From: JAAZFF01 sp964405775
Lineage (GTDB): Bacteria > Verrucomicrobiota > Kiritimatiellia > RFP12 > UBA3636
NCBI GenBank assembly: GCA_964405775.1
Contig: CAYOPG010000002.1
Span: 7,142-71,141, forward strand
Reading direction: 5' to 3'
Length of the DNA stretch: 64,000 nt
Shown here: positions 8,089 through 17,047 of the stretch, piece by piece
How the letters are laid out: every line of letters begins with the position of its first letter
Numbering within the stretch: the stretch's first letter is position 1
Made by a program: the position numbers and the translations under genes
Notes under the pieces: generated by a model
What the model was told of the DNA's origin: nothing
Database searches by the model: none
The model's input: only the letters and a program-made list of their open reading frames with translations

Positions 8089-9800
8089 TGTCTTCGAAAA
8101 ACAGACTGCTGACTCTGGATGTAGGTTCCAGTAAGATAGTGCTCGCAGAGTTTACGGTGGGCAGAAATGCCGTACCGACGCTTACTCGATATGCAGTAAA
8201 GCCGCTTGACTCCTTATCTCAGGAAGCGAGCGTGCGTTCTCTTTACTCGGTTTCCGGGGATGTCCGCGAAATGATGATTGAGAACGGCATAAAGCCAGCA
8301 CCTATGTGCGTATCGCTTTCAGGGCAGGCTGTATTCCCTCGTTTTGTAAAGCTCCCGCCGGTCGAGCAGGATAAAATCGACGAGATGTTGTTGTACGAGG
8401 CTCAGGAGAACCTTCCATTCCCTGTCGAGGAGGTTGTATGGGACTATCAGGTTGTCGCGGACACGGATGTTGAGCTTGACGCTCTTATTGTGGCAACTAA
8501 GAGGGACACAGCTCAGGAGGCCATTCTTTTCGGCGAACAGTGCGGCGTGCGCATTGAGATCATAGACGCCATTCCATTTACTCTTTACAACAGCATGCGC
8601 TTCAACTACTCCGACGAGGGCGGTTGCACCATGCTTCTGGACATCGGCGCGCGTTCCACGAACCTGATTTTCGTTGAGGGGGCAAAGGTATTCACGCGCA
8701 GCATCCCGGTTGCCGGAAACACCATTACCAACGATATTGCTCGCAGCCTTTCCATAACTCCCGCAGAGGCCGAGGCACTCAAGAAAGACATAGGTGTAGT
8801 GGCACTGGGAGGCAATTACGCCGTGATGGGCGACGAGACCGCTGACAAGGTTTCAAAGGTGATCCGAAATGTTGTCACTCGCCTTCATTCTGAGGTGACC
8901 CGTTCGATCAATTTCTACCGCAGCCAGCAAGACGGATCGGTGCCCAACAAGCTTTATCTGACCGGGGGCGCCTCTCTTACGCGCCACATGGACACCTTCT
9001 TCCGTGAGAAGCTTGACATAGACGTGGAGTATCTGAATCCGTTTGTTAACGTTCCTGTCGCATCAGGCTTGGAGGACGACCAGAGTTCTCTGTTTCTCAT
9101 GGCGCCAGTCGTCGGGCTTGCGCTTCGCGGTGGTGTAAAGTGCCCCTTGGAAATAAATCTTTTGCCCCGCGAGGTGGTGGATGAGCGACGGTTCGCTCGC
9201 CGCCTGCCGTTTTTCGGGGTGGCGGTGGTGGGTCTGGTCCTTACTCTTCTCTGTTGGTTCGGTTTCGCAAGTATGCAGCGCAGCACCTACACGGCGCAAC
9301 ACAATGCGGTCAGCCAGCGTATTGATAAATTCAGGGGGCTTCAAGGCCGCATTGACACGATAGATTCGGAGATGGCGGAGGTCGCTCAAAAGACGGCTTA
9401 CATCACGGAGATGGCGGCGGCAAGGGCGTCGTATTCCGGAGTGGTCAACGCTGTGCGAGATGCAATGATCCCCGGTACTTGGCTGAGGTCAATTACATTC
9501 GAACGGGACGAGGCCGATGGTTCTGGATACGTGCAGATAGTGGTGCGTGGTTACAAGATTGAGCTCGACAAGCTTGTGAGCGCCCGCGGCGGGTCAGCCT
9601 CGGAACTGCTTCTTGGCAACCTCAGGAAAAACGCGGAGTTTTTCGAGACAGAAGGCTCCAGAGTTCTGTCTGACAAAGTGATCGCCGTTGGGGAGGCCAC
9701 CGCGAAAGTTGATCTCAGCGAGTTGAGCGTGCGCGTTAAGCTTAAACGTACCCCTGGCGTTTTGGACGCTAATTGGAGCGAGAGGATGGCAACCAAATGA
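8088..9800 (+). CDS. PilM-like ATPase with PilN-like membrane tail (Amuc_1101-like)
   Basis: A 570-residue protein. Residues 1-350 have the actin-like PilM/FtsA fold: LTLDVGSSKIVLAEF (phosphate 1), MLLDIGARSTNLIFV (phosphate 2) and KLYLTGGASLTRH (adenosine motif). Residues about 370-390 form one transmembrane helix (LPFFGVAVVGLVLTLLCWF). A coiled-coil stretch and an alpha/beta domain follow, as in PilN. PilM and PilN are usually separate inner-membrane platform proteins of type IV pili; here they appear to be one chain. The start is a GTG that overlaps the upstream TAG. The last codons overlap the next gene as ATGA. PilM is secure; the PilN part is inferred from topology. Confidence 0.88.
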   Translation: MSSKNRLLTLDVGSSKIVLAEFTVGRNAVPTLTRYAVKPLDSLSQEASVRSLYSVSGDVREMMIENGIKPAPMCVSLSGQAVFPRFVKLPPVEQDKIDEMLLYEAQENLPFPVEEVVWDYQVVADTDVELDALIVATKRDTAQEAILFGEQCGVRIEIIDAIPFTLYNSMRFNYSDEGGCTMLLDIGARSTNLIFVEGAKVFTRSIPVAGNTITNDIARSLSITPAEAEALKKDIGVVALGGNYAVMGDETADKVSKVIRNVVTRLHSEVTRSINFYRSQQDGSVPNKLYLTGGASLTRHMDTFFREKLDIDVEYLNPFVNVPVASGLEDDQSSLFLMAPVVGLALRGGVKCPLEINLLPREVVDERRFARRLPFFGVAVVGLVLTLLCWFGFASMQRSTYTAQHNAVSQRIDKFRGLQGRIDTIDSEMAEVAQKTAYITEMAAARASYSGVVNAVRDAMIPGTWLRSITFERDEADGSGYVQIVVRGYKIELDKLVSARGGSASELLLGNLRKNAEFFETEGSRVLSDKVIAVGEATAKVDLSELSVRVKLKRTPGVLDANWSERMATK

Positions 9801-10825
9801 GCAAGACCAGAATAGCCGTTATAGTTGGCGGGGTTATATCTCTGCTTCTTGTAGTTTTGGCGGCGGCCATGACCATCTCGCGTATGGGCAAGGCTTCGAC
9901 CGAGCGGGAGTTGATGGAAAAATCCCACCAAACGCTAACCGGATATTATAATCGCAATCCGTTCCCTAGTGAGACAAACATATCGATAGAGGCGAGCAAC
10001 CTTGAGGTTTTCAAAAAACGTTATTCTGCGTTAATCACAACGATCTCGTCCAACTCTGTCATGATAGACGGAGATTTCTCCCCGGGCGCGTTCAGCACGA
10101 AAAGCGAGGAAACCGTAGACCGTCTGCGCAAGGCCGCTCCTAAAGGAGGCGAACCGGTTGTAGCCCCTGGTTTCTTTTTTGGCTTCGAAAGGTACGACCG
10201 AACTAGTGAGGGTGGCACAAAACCCGCGCGAAGTGAGGACGTGCCACGCCTCTTGCGTCAACTTGCTATGATGGAGATGCTTGTTCATGAGCTTTACGCT
10301 GCGAAAGTTACTTCAATAGAAACTGCTTCACGAGAAGAATTCGACCTTGAAGGCGAAGGAGCAAGAACTGGGACCTTCGCCAGACAGTCGCGCCCGAGGG
10401 CATCTGCCGGAACTGAAGCGTTCTCGTTCAGTCTGGGCAGCGACCCGCCGCCCGAGGCGCCATTCCCCCTTGATAGGCAGCGTTTCGGCTTTGTATTCAT
10501 CGCGAAGGAGGCTGCGCTCTTCGACTTCCTGAACCGTATCAATGCGATGTGGCCGTACGCGCAGATAAGCAGCTTGCAGTTGATGAAAAACGGAGAAGAT
10601 GTTATGCCGCGTGTATCTGCTCCCGCGCCCACCGTACCCGATGGTATAAAGGAACCTCCAAAACCCAGAACTTCGCGGCTTATGTCCGGGGCGCTTCTCG
10701 AAGCACCGGTCAAAGTGGGGGTGCAAATCGACATTTACACTTTCGGGGCTCCCGTTGGCGTAGAAGTCGCTCCCGGCGATGAGGAAACAGAAGTCGGCGA
10801 CGATGAAACAGAAGCCGGTGAGTAA
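9797..10825 (+). CDS. Amuc_1100-like pilus operon protein
   Basis: A 342-residue protein with one N-terminal transmembrane helix (IAVIVGGVISLLLVVLAAAM) and a large extracytoplasmic part ending in an acidic tail rich in Glu and Gly. The ATG at 9797 overlaps the upstream stop as ATGA and is preferred over earlier in-frame codons. Its position between the PilM-like and Amuc_1099-like genes, its length and its topology match the Amuc_1100 family, known in Akkermansia as an outer-membrane-associated protein. PilO-like topology (one helix, coiled coil, ferredoxin-like fold) is an alternative description. Sequence conservation with Amuc_1100 itself could not be tested here. Confidence 0.75.
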   Translation: MSKTRIAVIVGGVISLLLVVLAAAMTISRMGKASTERELMEKSHQTLTGYYNRNPFPSETNISIEASNLEVFKKRYSALITTISSNSVMIDGDFSPGAFSTKSEETVDRLRKAAPKGGEPVVAPGFFFGFERYDRTSEGGTKPARSEDVPRLLRQLAMMEMLVHELYAAKVTSIETASREEFDLEGEGARTGTFARQSRPRASAGTEAFSFSLGSDPPPEAPFPLDRQRFGFVFIAKEAALFDFLNRINAMWPYAQISSLQLMKNGEDVMPRVSAPAPTVPDGIKEPPKPRTSRLMSGALLEAPVKVGVQIDIYTFGAPVGVEVAPGDEETEVGDDETEAGE

Positions 10826-10837
10826 AGGCGGAATAAC

Positions 10838-11890
10838 ATGGCACGACTAGAAAAAAGAAACTTTTTCAGAGCATACTACGACAAAATCATTGTCGTGGTG
10901 GTGCTTATAGCGCTGCTGCTCTCTCTCGCCATACTGATTCAAATGTCGAGTACTCAGCGCACGATGGAGGAGAAGTTCACGAACGGTCTCAACTCATTGC
11001 GTCCAAAATTTGAGTTCGCGCAAGAGACAGACCCAGCACTGTTCAACGCCACGATGGCTAAACTCACAACCCCGTACGTCATACCAGCCAAAGGCAATAG
11101 TCTGCTCGTCGCCGGAGAACGTGTCTCATGCGTCAATTGCTTGTTGCCGATTCCCATGAGTGCAGATGTGTGCGAATATTGTCAGGCCGAACAGCCACCA
11201 GAAGACGGCACTAAAGGCGGGTGGGATTCGGATGGCGACACAATGACAGACGACTGGGAGCGCAAGTACGGTCTGAACCCAGTGGATCCCAGCGATGCGC
11301 ACGGAGATCTTGATGGCGATCTCTTCACCAATCTTGAAGAGTTTCTAGCGGGTACAGATCCAACGGATCCTGATTCTCACCCCCCCCGAGTGGATTATCT
11401 CAAGGTAGACAAAGTCGAAGTTATACCTTTCCCGTATGTACTGAGAAGCAGGCAGATGATCGGCACCTCATATAGTTTCCAGGTTAATGAAGCGCAAGGC
11501 AATAGGAGTTATTTCGTAAAGATCGGCGACGAGATAGGCGCTTCTGGGTACAAGGCAATATCCCACACCAATAAGTTGACCATTATCAAGAGGCCTGGTG
11601 TGCCGGACACCAAGTCGGAAGTTCCCATACTGAGGGTTTCAAACGGCGAGGAGACTTTGGATCTGCAGCAGGGAGAGAAAAGCAAGTGGAATAGTTTCAA
11701 AGTCACTTTCGTGTGCGACAAAATCAACGGATTCGAGCCGTTAGAAGTCAGTAATGACGAAAGTTTCGATTTTGACGGAGACTCCTACACGGTTGTCGAT
11801 GTCAAGAAAGACCCGAATGCAAATACGGGGACAGCTGACATCAAGCACAAATCCACGCAGAAGGTTATAACAGTCCCGAAAAAACAATAA
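10838..11890 (+). CDS. Amuc_1099-like pilus protein with zinc knuckle and calcium-type repeat
   Basis: A 350-residue protein. A transmembrane helix at about residues 17-37 is followed by a CVNC-x10-CEYC knuckle at about residues 100-117, likely to bind zinc. Then comes a thrombospondin type 3/EF-loop-like stretch (DSDGDTMTDDWE ... DLDGDLFTNLEE ... GTDPTDPDS), a calcium-binding pattern frequent in PVC secreted proteins. The C-terminal 170 residues form a beta-rich region with no recognised motif. It lies between the Amuc_1100-like gene and the secretin, where PilP-like lipoproteins normally connect platform to secretin, so a linker role is plausible. AAAGGCGG precedes the ATG. Confidence 0.75.
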   Translation: MARLEKRNFFRAYYDKIIVVVVLIALLLSLAILIQMSSTQRTMEEKFTNGLNSLRPKFEFAQETDPALFNATMAKLTTPYVIPAKGNSLLVAGERVSCVNCLLPIPMSADVCEYCQAEQPPEDGTKGGWDSDGDTMTDDWERKYGLNPVDPSDAHGDLDGDLFTNLEEFLAGTDPTDPDSHPPRVDYLKVDKVEVIPFPYVLRSRQMIGTSYSFQVNEAQGNRSYFVKIGDEIGASGYKAISHTNKLTIIKRPGVPDTKSEVPILRVSNGEETLDLQQGEKSKWNSFKVTFVCDKINGFEPLEVSNDESFDFDGDSYTVVDVKKDPNANTGTADIKHKSTQKVITVPKKQ

Positions 11891-11932
11891 AAAGAAGCAA
11901 TGAAGTTTGATTTTCAAGGAGCAGCATTCAAA

Positions 11933-14900
11933 ATGAAGAATATAATAAAAGTTTCTAGTGTTATTGCAGTTTTGGCGATGGCTGTCTGCGCAGCATACTC
12001 GCTCGCACAGGATTCGAGGGCTGTTTTGAATGCCAAGCAACTGGGCATTCAAGATCTCGATCTGGACTTAGGATTGGAGGAAGACCTTGTAGTAACGGAA
12101 GAGCAGGGCGAAGCCGCTGTTGCCGAAGTGGTCGATGAAGCCGCTGTAACTGTTGCGGATGCTGAGGAAGTACCAGTATTCGAGCCACTGGAATTAGAAG
12201 TTTTTCCCGAAGTTGTTGAGACAGCTGAGAACACCACGGAAGTGGCTNNNNNNNNNNNNNNNNNNNNNNNNNNNNNNNNNNNNNNNNNNNNNNNNNNNNN
12301 NNNNNNNNNNNNNNNNNNNNNNNNNNNNNNNNNNNNNNNNNNNNNNNATTAGAAGTTTTTCCCGAAGTTGTTGAGACAGCTGAGAACACCACGGAAGTGG
12401 CTCCTGAGGTGCTGGCTGCGGCTGAGGAGGAAATAGGGGTAGCTACCGAGGCGGTTGGTGAAACCGGCGTAGCCGTCGAAGAAATAGTGATTGAGCCAGT
12501 TGCTGAAGCGCCTGCTGTTGTTGAAGAGGTCGTTGTCCAGCCTGTTGAGGAAGTGGTTGAAGCCGCGCCTGTGGCCGTCGAAGAAATAGTGATTGAGCCA
12601 GTTGCTGAAGCGCCTGCTGTTGTTGAAGAGGTCGTTGTCCAGCCTGTTGAGGAAGTGGTTGAAGTAGCGCCTGTGGTCGTCGAAGAAATAGTGGTTGAGC
12701 CGGTTGCTGAAGCTCCCGCTGTTGAGGAGGCCGCGGTGAATCCGGCAACCAGCGATATCGATGTTGAAATAGATGACATTCTTTCCGTCACCGCAGAGCC
12801 GGAAGAGGCAGCAGTCGTAGAACCGGTGGAAGTGCCTGTGACCGCTGTTGAGGAGCCTGCAACTGTAGCACCTTCAGCAGAAGCACCTGTTGTCGAAGCA
12901 CCCGCCGCAGTCGAGGCTCCTGTTGTCGAAGCTCCCGCTTCAACTGCTGTCGTTGTCCTTGACCCGGAGGTTGCGAAGCGCGTCTCCGAACTAGAAGTGC
13001 TTGAAGAAGGTCGCCGCAAGCTGTTTGCCCAGCATGGGCGCGAGAGCATACATCAAGGTGATGCGGCTCTTGCCGTTGCCAACTGGACAAAGGCGATCGA
13101 GAGGTACAATGAAGCGCTCAAGTTCCTCCTGCCGAAAGAAGTTGAGGCTCGCAAGCTCGCAGAAAACGGCCTCGCCGAGGCGTACTACCGGTTGGCATTG
13201 GAGCAGAGGGGGGCGCGTAATTATGAAGAAGCGGAAAAATCCGCTCGCGAGGCTCGCCAATACGGCCATCTGAAAGGCGAAGAACTGTTGCTATTGATAC
13301 AGACAGATCGCACGGATCCACCGCCAGTGGAGTTGCCGCCAGTTGAAAAGCGTTATGAACAGCCGAAATACAAAGAAGCTCAGGTCAAGATTTCAAACAG
13401 CATGAAGGTCGCCAAAGAGTACTATGCGACAGGCGAATTGACTGATGCCAGACGCGAAGTCGAGTTGATTCTCAAGGACTATCCGTGGCACAAAGACGCT
13501 GTCGATCTGCTCCGAAAGATAGGCATCGCCGAGAATAAGTTTGCGAACAATGAGCGTATCACTACCCGGGAATCTATGGTAAAGGATGTAACCAGAGCGT
13601 GGACTCCAGGAACGTATGCCCAGAGCTTCAGCAAAGGCGACAAGAAGGGTGATGATGGCATAACTACCAAACCGCCTACCACGCAGGAGCAGGTTATTCG
13701 TGAGAAGATGCAGAAGATCGTCATACCCGATCTTGAGTTCCGTGACGCCAATATTACTGACATCGTCGGTTTCCTGGGTGATGCATCGCGTGAGAATGAC
13801 GACCCGGACGTCCCGCCGGATGAGCGAGGAATCAACTTTATCTTGAACCTCGGCGCCGAGACCCAGTCGATAACAGCTCCGATAGATGACAACCCTTGGG
13901 GAGTTCCTCCACCGACGTCCACGGCAGGCGTTGGCGGGACTCCGCTAATCACCATTAAAGCTCGTTTTGTCAAGTTGAGCGATGCCATGGACATGATCAT
14001 GGAAATGGCTGGGCTCAAGTACCGCGTACGCGGCAACATGGTGGTTATCATGCCCAAAAACTGGGCTGAGGACACGCTTATTCACAAGATGTACAACGTT
14101 CTTCCCAGCATTGAGGATCGTGTGCCATCTATCCAGCCCACAGGCAACGCTTTGGGTGGCTTTAACACCTTCAACCTGGGCGGTGGCGCTGCCGCTGGCG
14201 AAGACACTAAAGACTGGAAAAAGCTGTTCGGCGATCTTGGCGTACCCTGGCCAGAGAAATCCTCTATCCAGTACATGCCGTCTCTCACAAAACTCGTCGT
14301 TGTGAACACTGCTGAAAATCTGGCCATCCTGGAGTCGGTTCTGTCTATCCTAAATGTCACACCGAAACAGGTCGAGATAGAAGTCCGTTTCGTTGAGGTC
14401 ATGCAGTCCGATCTGGATTCTCTCGGGTTGGAGTGGATGGTAAACGACGATTGGGAGATCGCCGAAATGAAGGCGGATGCGGGCCTTCCCCCAGCAAGCC
14501 GCCGTCGCCTTGTTATGAGGGGCGGAAATGTGACGCGTGGGTTCAGCTACCTCAGTGAGAACAACGCCATGGCGATCAACGAGGGGTCTGCGGTGTTGGA
14601 CAATATCGCGACCTTCTCCTCCATACTTACAAACCCAGAACTTTCGATGGTGCTGCACATGATCTCATCAAAGCAGAACTCCGACCTGCTCTCCGCTCCA
14701 AAAGTGGTCACAAAGGCCGGCAGTCCCGCTACTATCAAGGTCGTGACCGAGTACATTTATCCGACGGAATATGACGTAGAAATGCTCGAAACATCGAACG
14801 AAACTGGCAACACCACAACGTACAGCGGCGCAGTCGTCGAACCCCAGAACTTCCAGATGCGTGAAGTGGGCGTCATACTCGAGGTCACTCCTACAGTGAC

Positions 14901-15315
14901 GGATGATGGGTCGATGATCGACTTGGCTCTGGCGCCCTCAGTCGTCTCTGAACCCATTTGGAAAAACTACGGTTCAACGTACCCCTCGCTTACAGGCGAG
15001 GTCACACTACCGATGGAGCAGCCGTTCTTCCCCGTTCGCTCAGTCGCAACCACTGTGCAGATTTACAACGGCGCTACGATTGTCATGGGTGGCATGATAA
15101 CGGAAGAGCGCTTCACTAACGAGGACAAGATTCCCTTCCTCGGCGACCTACCGCTACTAGGCCACCTTTTCCGCTACAAGTATGACTATAGCGAAAAACG
15201 CAACCTGTTGCTGTTCGTCACAGCTAAGCTTGTTGACCCAGGTGGACGTGAAATCAAAGACGTGCAGCAGAGCAACGAGAAGGTCGCCGAGATGATGCTT
15301 GGCGAGAGAAAATAG
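11933..15315 (+). CDS. Secretin of the pilus-like system (Amuc_1098-like), interrupted by an assembly gap
   Basis: Outer-membrane channel component. The ATG at 11933 has AAGGAG upstream and opens a signal peptide (MKNIIKVSSVIAVLAMAVCA). An acidic Val/Glu/Pro-rich segment follows, interrupted by 100 N at 12248-12347, with about 2.6 copies of a 34-residue repeat. TPR-like helices come next (about 12990-13560), then N-domains and the C-terminal secretin core: VEIEVRFVEV, LSAPKVVTKAG, and GGMITEERF followed by IPFLGDLPLLGHLFR. Collapsing the two identical 55-bp gap flanks restores one frame of 1075 residues. Secretin identity is firm. The long acidic repeat-bearing N-terminus is unusual, and the true length of that segment is uncertain. 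Confidence 0.9.
12193..12402. other. 100-N gap flanked by identical 55-bp copies
   Basis: Bases 12193-12247 and 12348-12402 are identical, with N at 12248-12347 between them. Such ends are what an assembler leaves when it fails to merge overlapping contigs in a repetitive stretch. Removing the N run and one copy keeps the secretin reading frame open and in phase. A real tandem duplication with missing units is the alternative. Confidence 0.9.
12469..12732 (+). repeat. 102-bp tandem repeat, about 2.6 copies, in the secretin gene
   Basis: Units start at 12469, 12571 and 12673. The first two are almost identical; the third is partial and more diverged. Each unit encodes 34 residues built on VEEIVIEPVAEAPAVVEEVV and VQPVEEVVE. 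The near-identity at DNA level suggests recent unit duplication, and copy number may vary between strains. It also explains the assembly break just upstream. Confidence 0.92.
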
Positions 15316-15351
15316 GGGCGGGAGCCTTCCGGTTTCCTGTAACTCTGTCAG

Positions 15352-15384
15352 GGGAGGGCGGTCTTGCGACCACTCTCCCTTTTT
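15352..15384 (+). terminator. Rho-independent terminator after the pilus-like operon
   Basis: GGGAGGGCGGTC (15352-15363), a TTGC loop and GACCACTCTCCC (15368-15379) form a 12-bp stem with two imperfect pairs, followed by TTTTT. It lies 37 bases after the secretin stop and ahead of the comM ribosome binding site. Confidence 0.8.
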
Positions 15385-15405
15385 GTTTGAGAAAGGAAGG
15401 ATGTC

Positions 15406-17010
15406 ATGGCGTTGTCTAAAATCTTGTCTGGAGCCATTTTCGGAATAGACGCTTTTTGTGTCGAAGTTGAAACTGATGCGGGCATGGCAGGTGACCCCCA
15501 AATCGTGATCGTAGGCTTGCCTGATGCCGCCGTCCGCGAAAGCCAGTATCGCGTTTCGTCCGCTGTGACAAACAGCGGATATGAACCTTTTAGAGGCAGA
15601 ATAACAGTAAACCTTGCTCCGGCAGATATTCGCAAGGAAGGGCCATTCTTCGACTTGCCCATCGCCATGGGAATCCTTACTGCTTCTGGCGCACTGGAGC
15701 AGGATTCAGGTAAACGCCGCCGCAAACCAGGACAACCGCCTCCGCGCGAGCTGACGCCTATGGATCTTGACGGTGTGGCCATGATCGGTGAACTGTCGCT
15801 TGCCGGTGAGGTTAGGCGGGTAAGGGGTGTTTTGCCAATAGCAATGAAGCTGAAAGAGTCGGGTATTACCACGTTTCTGGTTCCAGAGGAGAATGCCGCC
15901 GAGGCTGCTGTAGTGGATGGTCTGACTGTGTACCCTATACGCAGTCTCAGGCAAGCCGCCCAGCTCATAACCGGCGAAGATACGATAACAAAGCCCGCCA
16001 GAGCCTCTCTTGACCAAATTTATAACGAACACGATTATTCTTTGGAGCCAGACTTCGCCGAGGTGAAAGGCCAGGAGATGGCAAAACGGGCGATTGAAAT
16101 AGCCGTCGCTGGTGGCCACAATATATTGATGGTCGGGCCTCCTGGCACTGGAAAATCAATGCTCGCGCGGAGAATCCCTTCGATTCTGCCACAGATGACA
16201 CTGGACGAGGCGCTGGAAGTTACAAAGATACACAGTATAGCCGGACTCCTGCCATCGTCTGAGCCGTTGCTGTTTACGCGCCCTTTCCGTGCGCCACATC
16301 ACACCATATCCGATGCCGGGCTCCTCGGGGGCGGCTCGCACCCAACGCCAGGCGAGGTCACTCTTTCGCATTTGGGTGTGCTGTTTCTAGACGAATTACC
16401 GGAGTTCCACCGCAGCGTGCTTGAAGTAATGCGACAGCCCCTAGAGGATGGCACTGTGACGATTTCCCGAGTTGCAGGCAGCTCACTCTTTCCATGCCGC
16501 TTCATCCTTGTCGCGGCCATGAACCCATGCCCTTGCGGATATTATGGAGACGCCAACCGTCCCTGCCGATGCTCTAGCATGCAGATAAAAAACTACCGCA
16601 GTCGAATCTCCGGACCGCTTCTCGACAGGATCGACATACATATTCAGGTGCCCGCGACAAAATTCCAGGATTTGCAGAGCATCCCCGAGGGAGAGACGAG
16701 CACAAAAATGCGCGAAACCGTGATTAAGGCGCGCGGCATCCAGACAGAACGATTTGCTGGTAAACGCAAAATTTTGCTCAACGCCATGATGGGGCGACGG
16801 GAAATCGAGAAATACTGTTTCTTAAACGAGGAGACTCGAGAAGTTCTAAGTTTCGCGATGAACGATATGCATTTCAGCCCGCGCGCACATGACCGAATCC
16901 TTAAAGTTGCGCGGACGATAGCCGATATCGACAACAGCCCGGATATACTCCCCATTCACCTTCAGGAAGCACTCCAATATCGGACGCTGGATCGCACCAT
17001 GTGGGTATAG
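15406..17010 (+). CDS. comM: YifB/ComM family Mg-chelatase-like AAA+ ATPase
   Basis: A 534-residue cytosolic AAA+ helicase-like protein of the ComM family, which promotes branch migration during integration of transformed DNA. The N-terminal Lon-protease-like ChlI domain (residues 1-175: GIDAFCVEVE ... GLPDAAVRES) carries an extra basic, proline-rich insert around residues 105-120 (KRRRKPGQPPP). The AAA module has Walker A GPPGTGKSM, Walker B LFLDELPEF and sensor motifs. A cysteine-rich stretch (NPCPCGYYGDANRPCRCS) and the C-terminal Mg_chelatase_C domain follow. The ATG at 15406 has AAGGAAGG before it. It sits alone after the pilus operon terminator, a suggestive but unproven link between a pilus-like machine and DNA uptake. 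Confidence 0.9.
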   Translation: MALSKILSGAIFGIDAFCVEVETDAGMAGDPQIVIVGLPDAAVRESQYRVSSAVTNSGYEPFRGRITVNLAPADIRKEGPFFDLPIAMGILTASGALEQDSGKRRRKPGQPPPRELTPMDLDGVAMIGELSLAGEVRRVRGVLPIAMKLKESGITTFLVPEENAAEAAVVDGLTVYPIRSLRQAAQLITGEDTITKPARASLDQIYNEHDYSLEPDFAEVKGQEMAKRAIEIAVAGGHNILMVGPPGTGKSMLARRIPSILPQMTLDEALEVTKIHSIAGLLPSSEPLLFTRPFRAPHHTISDAGLLGGGSHPTPGEVTLSHLGVLFLDELPEFHRSVLEVMRQPLEDGTVTISRVAGSSLFPCRFILVAAMNPCPCGYYGDANRPCRCSSMQIKNYRSRISGPLLDRIDIHIQVPATKFQDLQSIPEGETSTKMRETVIKARGIQTERFAGKRKILLNAMMGRREIEKYCFLNEETREVLSFAMNDMHFSPRAHDRILKVARTIADIDNSPDILPIHLQEALQYRTLDRTMWV

Positions 17011-17047
17011 TCTGCTATTCTTCTGGTGCTCAGGGAGCCGGGCAGGG

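Noticed and set aside
11961..13049. Long minus-strand open frame rich in Ser, Thr and Gly
   Set aside because: It is the antisense shadow of the Val/Glu/Pro repeats of the secretin. The composition follows directly from the repeats, and the N gap runs through it.
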